Source: Sanguinoderma infundibulare (Eukaryota > Basidiomycota > Agaricomycetes > Polyporales > Polyporaceae). Taken from it: DNA of 64,000 nucleotides. Of this stretch, positions 1-13,075 are shown in pieces. Position numbers and translations under genes: made by a program. The notes beneath the pieces were generated by a model, which saw only the letters and a program-made list of their open reading frames with translations, did not search any database and had not been told where the DNA came from. The stretch's first letter is position 1; each line of letters begins with the position of its first letter. The stretch is from NCBI GenBank assembly GCA_032821775.1, contig JAVLRN010000011.1, positions 310,001-374,000 on the forward strand. The letters are read 5' to 3'.

Positions 1-1714
1 TGGACGTTCACGTCCCGTGCCTGCTCCGCCGGTGAACGAGCATCGCCGGGAGATGAACATCTTGGGTAGGCCAAGTAGCTTCTCTCGCCCTAGTGGAGTC
101 GATCCTGGGGTCTTGCCGGTTCCGCAACGCACCAACGATCTGGCTCGGAACCTGCCCGAACGCCCTACGTCGCGCGTGCTCGACGTGCCCGTGCCCGTGC
201 CCCAGGTGTGTTATCTATTCTCTGGTCATTTTGAACATCTTTTCTAACCATTTGATGTTAAAGCGTGGAATGGGACGAGGTGCGCCGCCACCGCCACGCA
301 TGACTGGGACAAACAGTATCCCGATTGGGCCAAGGGCGCCGGCGTACGACGAGGCGCCGCCTCTTGAAGCCCCATCGTCATTCCGGCCGACGAACAATGG
401 GCACGATTCTTACCTCCCGCCGCAGAACATGGATCATATGGGCGAGTCTTCGGAACCCTATCCCAATCAGGTACGTTATTGAGCTATGGCGCGTTAGCAA
501 CAGTGCTCTTACCCAACGTTGCAGCAGACGCGCTATCCCCGTGATGAAACGCTTTCCGAGCGCCCTCCTTTGGACCGTGTTGGACGTCGTCTGTCCGTTA
601 CGGCCAAGGACTCCTCGGTATGCTCTTCCTACATTTCGCTGCCGTTCTTGTTCTAATATTCTATGAATAGCGCCGCAGTGCTGCCGATAGCCCTGTCGAT
701 GAACGTGCCCCCACTCGTCAGGTATGTGGGCGTTTGAACAGACGGATGGTATCATTCTAACTCGTCATAGACACGCTTCGGTCCTCCGACGATCCCAATG
801 GAAACAGAAGCTCCGCGGATCTGGCAAACTCGCGAAGAAGCACGTGGCCAAGGATCCCGTTCGAGCGAAGACATGATGAGAGAGTAAGTGTCGCCGCTAT
901 ATCGTGCAAGGAAGCTTTCTCACCCCGATGTTCTTCTAGCGTTCCGGACCGTGCCTTGCGCGATGATCCTCCTGCACGACGACACCCTAGTCCTCCACGC
1001 GGCGATCTCCCTATAAAACGTGCGGGCCAGTTGGAAGAGCGTGCGGGACGGTCGTTCGCCCCGGCCCCGGCCCCGCCTGCGCCTATGCCGCATCCCCTCC
1101 CTGAGATGCCGCCGCCCCGCACGAGCAGAGCCATCACTCCACCCCGTCCTGCAGTTCGACGCGACGATGATCCCATGCTCGGTGAGCGCGCTGTTACTGG
1201 GAGGGTGCATCCGGAGCGCGCGCGTCTCTTCGACGGTAACGAGAAGACACCATCCAATTCCAAGCCTGTGCGCATCCGCCGCCCCTTGAAGTCTCCCGAT
1301 CGAGGCTATCCGGATAGGCCGGTGGCGTTGGAGGATGACAAGGTGCGCACCCTTCCCCCGAAGCCGGACGACGGGCGCATGGGCATCGGGATGGGAATGG
1401 GTCCACCGCGTGAGCGGTCGCCACCTCCGCCTCCAGCGGTACAGAACGGCAACGGTTACCGGCCGAACATCAGGCGAGGGACGTCGCTTCTGGAGCGACT
1501 GAACGTTTACGAGGCCGAGGAGATGCCGCCGTTGTCGTCGTCGTCGTTGCGCGATCGGGTCGGCATTGCAGAGAGTGGCTTGAGCCGGTCAGACTCGATG
1601 ATGATGATGGACGTGGACGGTGTTGCCGGAGAAGACGCGAAGGGGCGCGGGCCTGGAGGCTCGCGGCGACGGCCTGCCAAGCCCAGGAGAGGTGGGCGGA
1701 GGAACGGGCAGTAA
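1..1714 (+). CDS. Pro/Arg-rich disordered protein, 3' part (5' end outside window)
   Basis: Six exons can be joined in one frame: 1-205, 264-470, 525-617, 671-721, 771-883 and 940-1714, separated by 49-58-nt GT-AG introns, ending in a stop at 1714. The product is almost entirely low-complexity: proline-rich stretches, many RS/RD and RR pairs, a short acidic/Met patch (MMMMDVDG) and a basic Gly/Arg C-terminus (RRGGRRNGQ) like an RGG RNA-binding tail. No folded domain, signal peptide or membrane segment is visible in this part. The N-terminus, which may hold the recognisable domain, lies before the window. The frame is well supported by consistent splicing. Function is not recognised; a nuclear RNA- or chromatin-associated role would be only a guess from composition. 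Confidence 0.8.
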
Positions 1715-2286
1715 ACCTCTTCGTCGGCGTGTAACGGATAGGGGCCTGTCATCTTCTTCTTTCGTCTGAAGAAGCGGTTGGGTCTGAGAAAGGTGAAATC
1801 TTAATCGTAACGTTGGACTACGGCCTGATCCGCATCTACATATGTGCTCTCTTCTCTTGTCGTGCACGTCATTCAGTCAGTCGGTACATTGCAGTCCACC
1901 CTGTTGTCCCCTTGTTATCAATTGCACATATTTGTTTGAAGTCGTCGCAATCTTCGTACGTACGTGTGCGTATGTGCATGTTCCAGTCCCTCGAGATTGT
2001 CTGGTATATGGGTTGGTTCGCGACGAGGGTGGGTACCGTGTTCCTTGTTGCAGCTTACAGGTTTTCGGCGAAGGCAAGGCATCAAAGCTGTACCGGGTAT
2101 GTACCTCTGTCCTGTACAGCTATCTGCGACGTCGCTGACTGTCTTCGTACCAGCCCACACTGTATAGGACATATATGTTCCAGTCAATGATCACAATTGC
2201 ATAAGAATATATGTCTTCATTGCTGTCACTGAGCATCAAACCCTGCCAAACTTAATCGTACGGATGACGATGGACGGACTCGGTTG
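1715..2286. other. intergenic, nothing recognised
   Basis: Downstream region of the first gene. No convincing reading frame, RNA gene or repeat is seen. Confidence 0.5.
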
Positions 2287-2945
2287 ATGACATCTCGAAC
2301 GCAAGTCTCTCTGCCTCGGAGAAGATACATGGTCGAGAGCGAGTACAAGGGTGGTACGTCGCGTCCGTGCTCGGCGTCGAAGGGCTATAAGCTTATACCA
2401 CACAACGGTTTCGAAATGCTTCCTAGTTGATCGCGTATACGATTCCAGGTTGCACTGGCAAACGGTGGACTCTCTTCTTCCATGGCTATCCATCTCATCC
2501 CCTTTCCCGGATTTTCTCACTACTGCAGGCGGGAATCGTCATTGGTCTCGCGTTCTTGTCGCTGTGGTGAGTAGCTGCTAAGCGCACCTTGTTTCGAATC
2601 CGAGCGTTGATCCTTGCTATGCAGGCTTATTGGGCGACAGACGAGGAGAGAATCGCGTCTGCTTATGATTGAGCTCGTACGCCGCCGCGACTATGTACGT
2701 GCGCATGCTTCTTGATTCGCATCGATGCCTATGATGTTCCTGACCTGCCGTGTTGCGTATGGTAGCGATCCCCGCAAATTGAATCTTGGGGAGGCGTAGG
2801 ATCGGGGGCCAGGAACAGCGCAGCGGACGTGCGCGCGCAAGTGTTGAGTCGGCCTCGAGTACTTGCCAGACATCTTGCGCCTCGGTGCGGGAACACCGGT
2901 TGCAGGTTCTTGCCAGTCCACGGCGACTGTTCACGTCGACGTTAG
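2287..2945 (+). CDS. predicted small single-pass membrane protein
   Basis: A five-exon model keeps one frame: 2287-2353, 2427-2464, 2529-2566, 2625-2694 and 2766-2945 (130 aa), with introns of 73, 64, 58 and 71 nt bounded by GT and AG. The clearest coding signal is the hydrophobic segment spanning exons 3-4 (AGIVIGLAFLSLWLIG), followed directly by a basic stretch (RQTRR...VRRRDY) as in a type I or type III membrane anchor with a positive inside. The Ser/Arg-rich C-terminus has no known domain. No signal peptide is visible, so the start may be wrong or an upstream exon missed. It could also be the decayed 3' half of a larger membrane protein. Too short for simple ORF finding; supported only by splice-frame agreement. 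Confidence 0.4.
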
Positions 2946-3479
2946 TTCAAAAGTTGGATGTCGTGTTCTAATGTAAGGGCGTCTCGTATTCTGCTGTTTC
3001 GATATTGGGAGGTGCTCATACCAAACGCTCGTCTGGATCCAACGGAATGTGTCAGGAGCCAAAGTGGTGTTGCACGGAGGCTAATGCAAATGCATGCTAA
3101 TCGTATAGAACTAACGTCGAATACGCCGGTGCATACGAACTCGACTGATGCTTAGTTGCAGCATAGGAGGGGCACGAGGAGCCCGTGAACGGAGGTTTGG
3201 GCGTGCTAGTGTGTATGATATTAAAAACCGAGTGAAGTAAGTACGTCGACTACCGCAACTCGTGAACGACTCGTGACTACTTATTGGTGCAGATGTGGGC
3301 GGATGTGGACGCAATGGTGGTATCGAACGGTGATGGCGGGTATATACACAACGTGATGTGAGGGTAAGCATAGTCGGATGGTGCGATATGGTATGGTAAG
3401 TGCAGAGCGTCGTCGAGAAGTCCCGAAGCACAAATAACTGATGATCTATAACAATACGTCCCTACAGCGGGCACTCCAC
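2946..3479. other. intergenic, nothing recognised
   Basis: Between the 3' ends of the small membrane gene and the F-box gene (convergent). AT-richer than the flanking exons; no gene or repeat seen. Confidence 0.5.
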
Positions 3480-3867
3480 CTAGATGAGGCCCTCGGTCTC
3501 GAAGAACTGCCTTCCGTCAATGAAAGGTGTGGCTCTGCCGTCGCCAGACGAGCGCCAGAACGTGGTCTGAGACGACGTGCGGACGCACAGGCTCTCTAAA
3601 GCCCGTGTAGGGTCATTGAAAATCGAGTTCGCGAGCACGTTGTGGTCGAGGTCCCGAAGCCGGGCCGTCGCCGCGCGGGTCTGCCCTTTCAAGTTGATGG
3701 AGGCGGTGCGGCACCCGCGGAAACAAGCCAGAGTATCGGCGCAGTTGGCCTGGATAGAAGGTTGAAGAGGTGAGTTGGATGGGACGTGAGATGGAAGAGG
3801 GAGAACACTTACGATCAATCGCAGTATGGCGTCCTCTTCCTCCTCGTCCTCGTCCTCGTAACCGTAA

Positions 3868-3909
<42 letters not shown>

Positions 3910-4838
3910 CCTGTCGAGGGCCTAGCCTTCAAGACGATTGTCAAAGCCAGTCGCTCGACGCCCGCGAGCTCCTCGCTCAACTCGTCAGGGAGGTAAACTG
4001 AAGATGACAAGGACAAACGAAGGGTCTTCGGGCAGAGATCGCCGACGACCTCCGGGACGAACCCGGAGAACCCGCCGACGACCTCGACAACGCCGACGAT
4101 CTCAAGAACGTTCACCTCGCATGAGAAGCCACCGACCCACAGGTCCAGAAGTCCTCCCCGGACGTGCTCTAGCGACGGCCAAACAGGGGGCTTGTTCGCC
4201 TCCTCTCCCCGCGCAGACCCCGCCCTCGAACCCGCCCGCCCCAGCTCTGCGGACTTGGCTTCGTTGGCCCGCCGGCATGCCTCCATCATCTCCATACACG
4301 GCGCCCCACGCGTCGTGCGCGTCCCGACGTCGAGGCGAGAGATCGCGGGGAAGGGCCTTGCGAAGTCCAACGCGCCTTCGAGCAGGAACGCGTCGATGTG
4401 GAGGTGGCGGACGGTGGGGAGGGCGGGGAGCATGGCTAGCTCCTGCTCGCGGAGAAAGTCCGGTTCGCGGATAGTCAACGACGTGAAGTTCGGGGCGTCG
4501 TGGAAAATGGGGGCGAGGGCGCCGAGGGTGGCTCGTGTGTCCACGTAGTCCATCCTGCCAAGGTTCACGTCCATCCCGGTAATACGCCTGAGCCTACGGC
4601 TCAGGATGGTAGGCTCGGAACCGGCGTAGACGAATGAGACGAAAGACGCGAAGGAGGCTCGGGTGTGCAGTCGGACCCCCGGGAGCCCGAGGACGAGGGG
4701 CGCCCCCAGTTCGCGGAGGTGGCGGCTCGTGCTGGCCAGGGCGAGTCCTGTGCGGACGTCCGGGCAGAGTTCGATCACGCACAGCAAGACGTCAATGGGG
4801 AGGATGGGGGACGGGCGGGCGAGGGTAGAAGCGGACAT
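3480..4838 (-). CDS. F-box/leucine-rich-like protein
   Basis: Start ATG at 4838 (MSASTLARPSP). One intron, 3750-3812 (donor gtaagt, acceptor ctatccag), is 63 nt and in frame, so an uninterrupted frame also runs through it. The spliced product is 431 aa. The N-terminus (LPIDVLLCVIELC...GLALASTSRHLRELG) has the spacing of a fungal F-box-like motif, and the rest has leucine-spaced segments typical of basidiomycete F-box/LRR proteins, which usually act as substrate receptors of SCF ubiquitin ligases. An acidic run of (DE)n, coded by a TCCTCG-type repeat on the plus strand at about 3836-3909, lies just before the intron. Very similar multi-copy families in Agaricomycetes are mostly of unknown target. 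The family call is moderately firm; the substrate is unknown. Confidence 0.7.
3836..3909. repeat. short tandem repeat (CTCGTC-type) coding an acidic run
   Basis: Tandem TCCTCG hexamers on the plus strand encode alternating Asp/Glu on the minus strand inside the F-box gene. Likely length-variable between strains. Confidence 0.8.
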
Positions 4839-7800
4839 GGCTGGGAAGTGGAGAGTTGGTGAGTCTTTGTGTTTACTTGGCGGGCTGAGCGGGACGTACT
4901 GATGATGAGTGGTGAAGGGTCTGTACGTGTTTGACGCGTCAGACACGTCCGACGCGTGAGAGGAGCGTCCCAGGGGGAGGGTGTTGGGCAAGGGGGAGGG
5001 ACGAAGGAGGACGGACGGACAAGCCGGAGAGAGGCGATGGAGGAAAGGGGCAAGGGAATGTGGTGAGTTAAGTACGTTAGATAGCTGACGGATGAGCTGA
5101 ATACTTAGGAGAGTATGTGGATAGGTGAAGAAGTGCAAGATGCGAACGCACAAGGTAGGCTACGAAAGAGTGGGAGAGAGGGCTTCGTATGATGAAAGGG
5201 GAGGTCCGGGTGAGATTGTAGGGGATTTATACCTGTGGTACAGTGTCAGCGGGGGCCCTCGGTGGATTCTGGAAGGCAAGGCTGTTCCGTGGTTTGTCGG
5301 GGTCTCAATACAAATTGGACGTCAGGCTCCTACGGGCGCCCTCGCATAGCCGAGGCTTCACCCTTGTTCTCCGTTCGTCCGCCAATGCTTCCCACGCCAT
5401 GCTATTGGCGGTGCACCGCGGCGCGTCGTTGCTTCCATTCTCAGATTGGATTGTCTACTCCCTGCATGCGCATGCAACCTTCATCTGGTCGTCCTTGCTT
5501 CCCATTCCGCCCTCCGTAAGGGACGCTCCAGGATCGGTCTGTCGGTTTGGCAGTAAGCATATACTCCTCTAAACAATAGCACATCTGGACGAGTATTGTA
5601 TCACCGCGTTTGCTATGTTCTCTTGCATTTTTTCTCTCTCCCTAACGTCTGTCCGGTCCCAGGCAGCTCCTTCGACGGAATAAAACAGTAGTATCAAGGC
5701 TCAGAGCATTTTGGCAGTTTATTACTGAAGATGTATCCTTAGGCATTCTCGCCAAGTCGCAGCCCACTGTTAGAGGAGGTGAGGGCAGCAAACTGAGGTG
5801 CCGACACCGACAGCCGAGATGATGCTGCGAATTGCCTTACCTGGAATACACCGCCGTTAGACGCCCTATCGAGTGGATGAGGGCGATGCACTTGGTCGGG
5901 CATAAAAACGGCCAGTGCTGGGGAATCCCCCATGTTATGCCCCTCATTTTGGAGCAGAATCTCATCGGAACTCAGTCAATGGTGTGGATATAAGAGAGAA
6001 CACGGTTTGAAGGCATCGAATGGTTGTTGAGAGGGCTGAAAGTGGGCCACGTATGCGGGTGGCCGTGGGCACTGCTACGCACCGCCGGGCGCTTTCTGCA
6101 TGGTGACTTCTTCCCAGTTCCTCGGACTCCCACCGGCCCAGACCTTACCTCATCCCCTGCTTCCCAGCGAGGTGTCAACTCGCCAATCAGCGGATGTATT
6201 TGCTTGCCACGCTCCGCCTCCTGCCTATATCGTCTTGTTTGGGGGGAAAGGCTAGGCGCAAGGAAGTTCGCTCGCGGAGACTCGTCAGTTTGGACCTTTG
6301 GCGTCCCGAATCGCCTCGTGCACTTATCCTCCACCGAGTCTCGGCTATACACGGTACCTCTGTCCTGGTCCCGTGGACTCGGAGGCCGCTGCGCCCTGGA
6401 ACATGCCTCTTGCGCCGCAAGCGAAGACTTGGGGTGGCGAATGGTGCCGGTTTCCGTATAGCCTCCGTTGCTCCAATTCTACTTTAATACTTATCTCAGA
6501 CACAAAGACTACCACAAGACCACGACGACGGCGGAGATGGGGATGGCACGTCTGCCAGTAAAACAGCGCCCCGAGTTGGGACGAGGGCGCAGGCCCGACA
6601 TCGGACGAGACTGTTGCGCCAGATGCTGGCGGGCAGCCAGGGTCGGGGGTGCTCTCGAGGACGCCGTTCCCCACTGCAGGCCCAGAACAAGGTGCTCATC
6701 CTCATCGAGCTCGTTGCGTCAGGTGAGGCAAGGTGCCGTTCCTAGCGACTGACCTTTCGCCGATCAAGGGCTGACTCTGGCTGACCACTTCCGTTCCTCG
6801 CTCGATTCATCGGGCATCGGATCTGTGTTGTTTGCACGACCTGGATCTGTTTGTTTGGTCGCCCTGTTTTGGCGCTCGCTATTGTCCTTGCTCCGCCTCT
6901 CTCGTCGTGCACAACGGCCTGACCCACAGTCGATGTCCGCACAGACACTCGAGAGGCACTTCCTCCAATTCTGGGGGTGCAGCCTGGATGATAGGAGATC
7001 GGCAGAGCGTGTAGGCGCTCGCGCGGAGTCTTCGTGGTCATCCGGGCGAATTTTGACGAAAGGTCAGTCGGATAATCCAGGCCTTGGTGCCTTGTGTGCT
7101 GCGGTAGCGGCGGAAACTTTCTGTCATGCGTGTTGCTTTATCCGCCTCTGTTATCTGCAGTCAGACGGCGCCTTGGAGCCGGATCGCGGGCGAGGTGGCA
7201 GGGACGCTGACGTGGGTCATTGTGGTTGATACACCGTACGAGGTGAGCCTGTCCCCCCAGTTACACAATCTGAGTGCAGCAGTGAACATATGCTATGCAA
7301 GGTTTGCGCCGCAAGACTAGCGAGCCGTAAATCATGGTATTCTTAGGGTTTTTTACTCGAACTGACTCTAGCCGTCCGTATCGTAGGCACGGACCGATCA
7401 CGACCCCCGAGCTCTGCCTACAAGTGCTGCAACCCTTCCAGTCGCAGTTCCGCCCTCCCCTCCCGCATGAAAGATACTCACGAATCTTACATCTCGCTCC
7501 TGTCGACCTCCCGCCAACGCCCGCCTTGAGTGGAGAAGACGTGTGGCGGATCATGCAACGCCTGCGAAGTATGCTCGAAGTCGTTCAGCTTTCGAGGCGA
7601 CTGAGATCATCAAGGAGGCTATCAGCCTCATCGGGCCTTCGCTCCTCGAGCCTGAGGCGCGCCTGCGTACAACGGGGACTGAGCTCTCCGTGGCGGGTAG
7701 GCTATCGCGAGGGGGGAACGCCGTACTCGAGCACGCGTCACGGAGGTGCTTCGAGCGCGCGGGCTGGCGGTGACTCTTCGTCGGAGTGGTATGGACGCTC

Positions 7801-8224
7801 TTTCGCTCACCGCGGGATAGTCGGGCCGCAATGAGCTACCGCGGGGTGCTACTAGTAGTAAGGAGGATGACGGTACAGAGCGCGACTGGCGGTGATAGTC
7901 GAGCACGAACCGGGACTCCGAATGCAGCTCAGCACGAACGCAGGTTCCACATAAACATGGTGCACGTAAGACTGGTGTACATAAGACGTTACGCTTCTTG
8001 ACGCGACCATCCGAGGCAGACTTGAGCGATACGCGCGAGAAGGGTGACGGGGGTCACAATCGCGACGCGCGATGGTCGATTGTGACTGGACGCGAGTGTG
8101 ACGGGGGCTTCCATATCGGGCGGCGCAGAACGTGCGTCATAGAAAACGGCGAGGATATAAGGCCCCAGACTCTCCCCCACCGCCGACCGCCATCCTCCCC
8201 CCTTCTCTCCGTCCTATCGCCTAC
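4839..8224. other. 3.4-kb gene-poor gap
   Basis: Upstream regions of the F-box gene (minus) and phosphoglucomutase (plus) meet here. Short open frames exist on both strands, the longest at 7334-7834 (+, 166 aa) and 5972-6352 (-), but none shows a domain, consistent splice joins or a partner exon. Pieces around 6.5-6.8 kb and 7.4-7.8 kb have coding-like GC content and could be a decayed g. Confidence 0.45.
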
Positions 8225-10210
<1,986 letters not shown>

Positions 10211-10477
10211 AGGCGGGGTTCCTCGCTGATCTCGGATAGGAGGAGGATTTCTGGAAGGCTGCTGGAATGGGGGATTGGACGGTATCAAACAATCAATGTA
10301 TTCGTACTTAGTCAAGTTGAACAAGCACAGACCTGTCGGCAGCGCGCATTCGTGGAGTTGGGAGATGCGATGGTTGGTCAACGAGAATGGTTTGAGATGG
10401 ATCGTCGCTGCCAGCTGCGGGGGATGGTGAGGCAGAAGCTGGGCGGACATAGAGCCACGCTTCTAACTAGTGTGACG
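10211..10477. other. convergent 3' intergenic region
   Basis: Shared 3' flank of PGM (+) and the P450 (-). No further gene seen. Confidence 0.5.
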
Positions 10478-12319
10478 TCATAGGGTTCTCTTTCTCAGAA
10501 TAACATGGACGTCTCCCCGAGGTTGCATGATCCCCAAGCCCATCCGTTCCCGAGCGAAGACAGGACGCGTCGTGCAGCCCTCATCTATCTCGAGTTGTGC
10601 GTACGTCAGCAGTATCGCGACGAACAGCCTGAGCTCCGTCATCGCGAAGTGTCTGTGAACACCGTGGTCAAGACCCGTAGCTCGGCCGACCGGTTTAGCC
10701 ACTTACCTCCCCTCACACATCGACACCCCACCGCCGAATGCCATCGAATGGTTTGCGGCCGCCTTCCCGTCCTTCGTGGCCCGTGGCGGGTTCACGTACC
10801 GGCGAGCGTCGAACTCGTCAGCGCGCGGGTGCACCTCATCGTCCAGGTGCACGTGCCGCGTCGCGCACAGCACCTTCTCGCCCGGGCGCAGCTACTAGCC
10901 CCCCAGCGTGACGGGGTGCATGACGGGGCGCATGGAGAATGAGGAGCTGCTGTAGCGCAGCGTCTCCTGGATGGCGGACGAGAGGAGCGGGATGCTCGCG
11001 GGGTTCGACACGACGACGTCCTCGAAGAAGGCGGGCCCGAGCGCCGCGGACGGGTGCGCGGCCTGCCACTGCGCGCGGACGGCGTCGAGCTCGGCGACGA
11101 GCGGGGCGAGGCCCTCGGGCTGCTGGAGAAGCTCGGCGAGGAGCCAGGACGCGGCCCAGTCGGCGTTTGCCTCAAGTGCCCAGAGCTGGCTCGCGAGAAG
11201 GGCGGCGATGTCGCGATTCGGCTGTGTGACGTCGACCCGCGTGTGGTTAGTAGGATGCGAGAGGGCGAGGGCGAGGGCGAGGGCGAGGGCGAGGGCGAGG
11301 GGACATACCCAGTTGTCTCGCCGTCCGTCGAGGCCGACATGGAGGAACGGGAGGTCCTGCGCGCAGTCCTCCCGCTGCACGATGTATTCCTCCATGACGT
11401 CGATCACGCGCTCCCAGGCCTCCAGCGGCTTTCGCAGCATGGACTTGGGCAGCCCCGCGCTAATCATGGGGAAGCCCTCGTCGAACGCCTTGAACCCCGC
11501 CCACGTCTTCTCTGCCGGGAAGTCGGGCCCGAACCCCGCGTGCGCCGCGGCACGGTACATGGGCGGGAGGATGAACGACTGGGGCGGGCCCGACGCGCCG
11601 TCCATGCTGGAGACCATGCTGACCAGCGTGTCGTGCGCGCTGGCGAGGTAGGCGGAGACCATGGGCTTTATATTCCCCGGGAGGAGGGTGTGGCGGAGGA
11701 GGGGCAGGTAGGCGTTCAGCATGTGCGGGCAGTACCCGATTTCCTCCCGGATGGAGAATATCTCGCAGCCCATCTCGAGACGGGCGGCGAGGAAGTCGAA
11801 GTTCTGGAGGTGCGTTTAGTCTGGCATGTCATCCGTTGGATTCGAATCGCGGGACCCACCTCGGAGTCACGGTACACTTGGCTGATGAGCTGGCTCGACC
11901 TTAGGCAATGTCACGAAAAGTGGCGGAGGAGAGAATACGCACCGAGGGCGACGTGACGGATACCATCTCTTTGCCCAGGGTCGTAACACGGAATATGGGC
12001 CCAAGGAGCTTCCTGGATACGCGTACGTTGGAACCATATCATTTGCAAGAATGAGGACGAGAGAAACGCACGTCATGTAGCTAAAGAACCCGTCGGGGTC
12101 CCTGCCCATCTCAATCGCGTTCCCAACCCATGGTATCCAATACGGCGCGCGAGGAGGGCGTGTCGTGTCGACGCCACGAATGATTTTGTGCGCCCAGTAA
12201 AGACCGACGAGGATGAGGGCGAACGCGAGTGGTGACTGGGTTGGCACGAGGCCCACAGGAAAGCTGGAGAGGACGGGTGCGTTGGCGTTGACGTTGAAAT
12301 CTTCTTCCGAGTCAGACAT
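10478..12319 (-). pseudogene. cytochrome P450 with double in-frame TAG before the heme loop
   Basis: Exons near 12072-12319, 11943-12012, 11860-11899, 11309-11803, 10707-11221 and 10478-10652. The N-terminus has a membrane anchor (LAFALILVGLYWAHKII) and the PPRAPYWIPWVGNA proline hinge. The I-helix region is QLWALEANADWAASW, the K-helix ExxR is ETLR, and the heme loop is FGGGVSMCEG with the axial cysteine. It resembles the CYP7/CYP8-like fungal P450s. Two consecutive TAG codons (10892-10897) fall between VTLGG and LRPGEKVLC, in the beta-strand before the heme loop, where the family has two ordinary residues. The frame resumes perfectly afterwards. The exon 2/3 joint needs a weak donor (gtcgcc) to stay in frame. 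A product stopped here would lack the heme cysteine. Inactive allele, or read-through/editing, are both possible. Confidence 0.85.
11257..11300. repeat. CTCGCC hexamer repeat inside a P450 intron
   Basis: About seven GAGGGC/CTCGCC units lie within the intron 11222-11308 (donor gtatgt, branch-like CTAAC, acceptor cacacag). They are not coding, although they read as Leu-Ala repeats in frame. Confidence 0.85.
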
Positions 12320-13075
12320 CGTGTGAGTACGAGAAGGCACAAAGAGAGGGTCAGACGTAGGCAGAGAGACTTGAGGTTGTCGCCACAGCAGCTGGTAGCT
12401 AGGCACGAATGCGGAGCTATGAGGGTAGCGAGTAGTGTCTGCCCAAGTCGCGGGTGTTCAATTTGGGGTGCGCCGATTCAGACGTTCCTGGCGGTGATGG
12501 ATCCGGAAGACGTCGAGGAAGGTATCAAGGCAGACAGTCGCGGCCAGACCAAGGAAGAGGCCGCCCAGACACCAGCAGGTCAAGTATTACGTTAAGTAAA
12601 GCACGATCATCCCTTCAGATCAGCTGTGGCGTCACTCGAGCGCATCTGCTAGACGAAGTGGTCCCGCACGTCGAGAGTCGATGGTAAGAGGAAGGCGAGG
12701 GAGGTTGGGGAGGCGGGGTCCTGAAAAAAGGCCGGTCGGTCGTTGGTCAGCGTCGTGCGCATTATGAGGCGTCCGAGCCTGAATTCGGTCACTGGAGGCT
12801 AGCCATGAACACAACTACTCCTCCCGTTGTGTGTGGTTATTTGTGTATGTGTGTCCGCGGCGATTATCTGAGACAATGATTTTGGGGCGCAAAACGCGCT
12901 CGGGAGAGGGGCCAACAATTGACCTCGAACGGGCAGGCCTTAGAAAACCTCGTGCCATCGTAGGCCTCATCGGATGATGATTAGTACTTGCTCGATTATG
13001 TGGAACCCGCCGCACAATTCAGCGTCCTCATATGCTACGAAGCCCGTCAGTACTTGGCGCTAGCGTCAGTGGTAC
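12320..13075. other. intergenic, nothing recognised
   Basis: Promoter side of the P450 and 3' flank of the oxygenase gene; no gene, repeat or RNA seen. Confidence 0.5.

Noticed and set aside
10892..10897. A reassigned TAG codon in the nuclear code
   Set aside because: TAG ends other genes normally here (mpaB-type oxygenase, PCNA, GST, the 56-kb membrane protein), so a global code change does not fit.
11054..11956. 300-aa open frame on the plus strand
   Set aside because: Antisense to P450 exons that contain ExxR and other family motifs; the EGEGEG run is the intron hexamer repeat.
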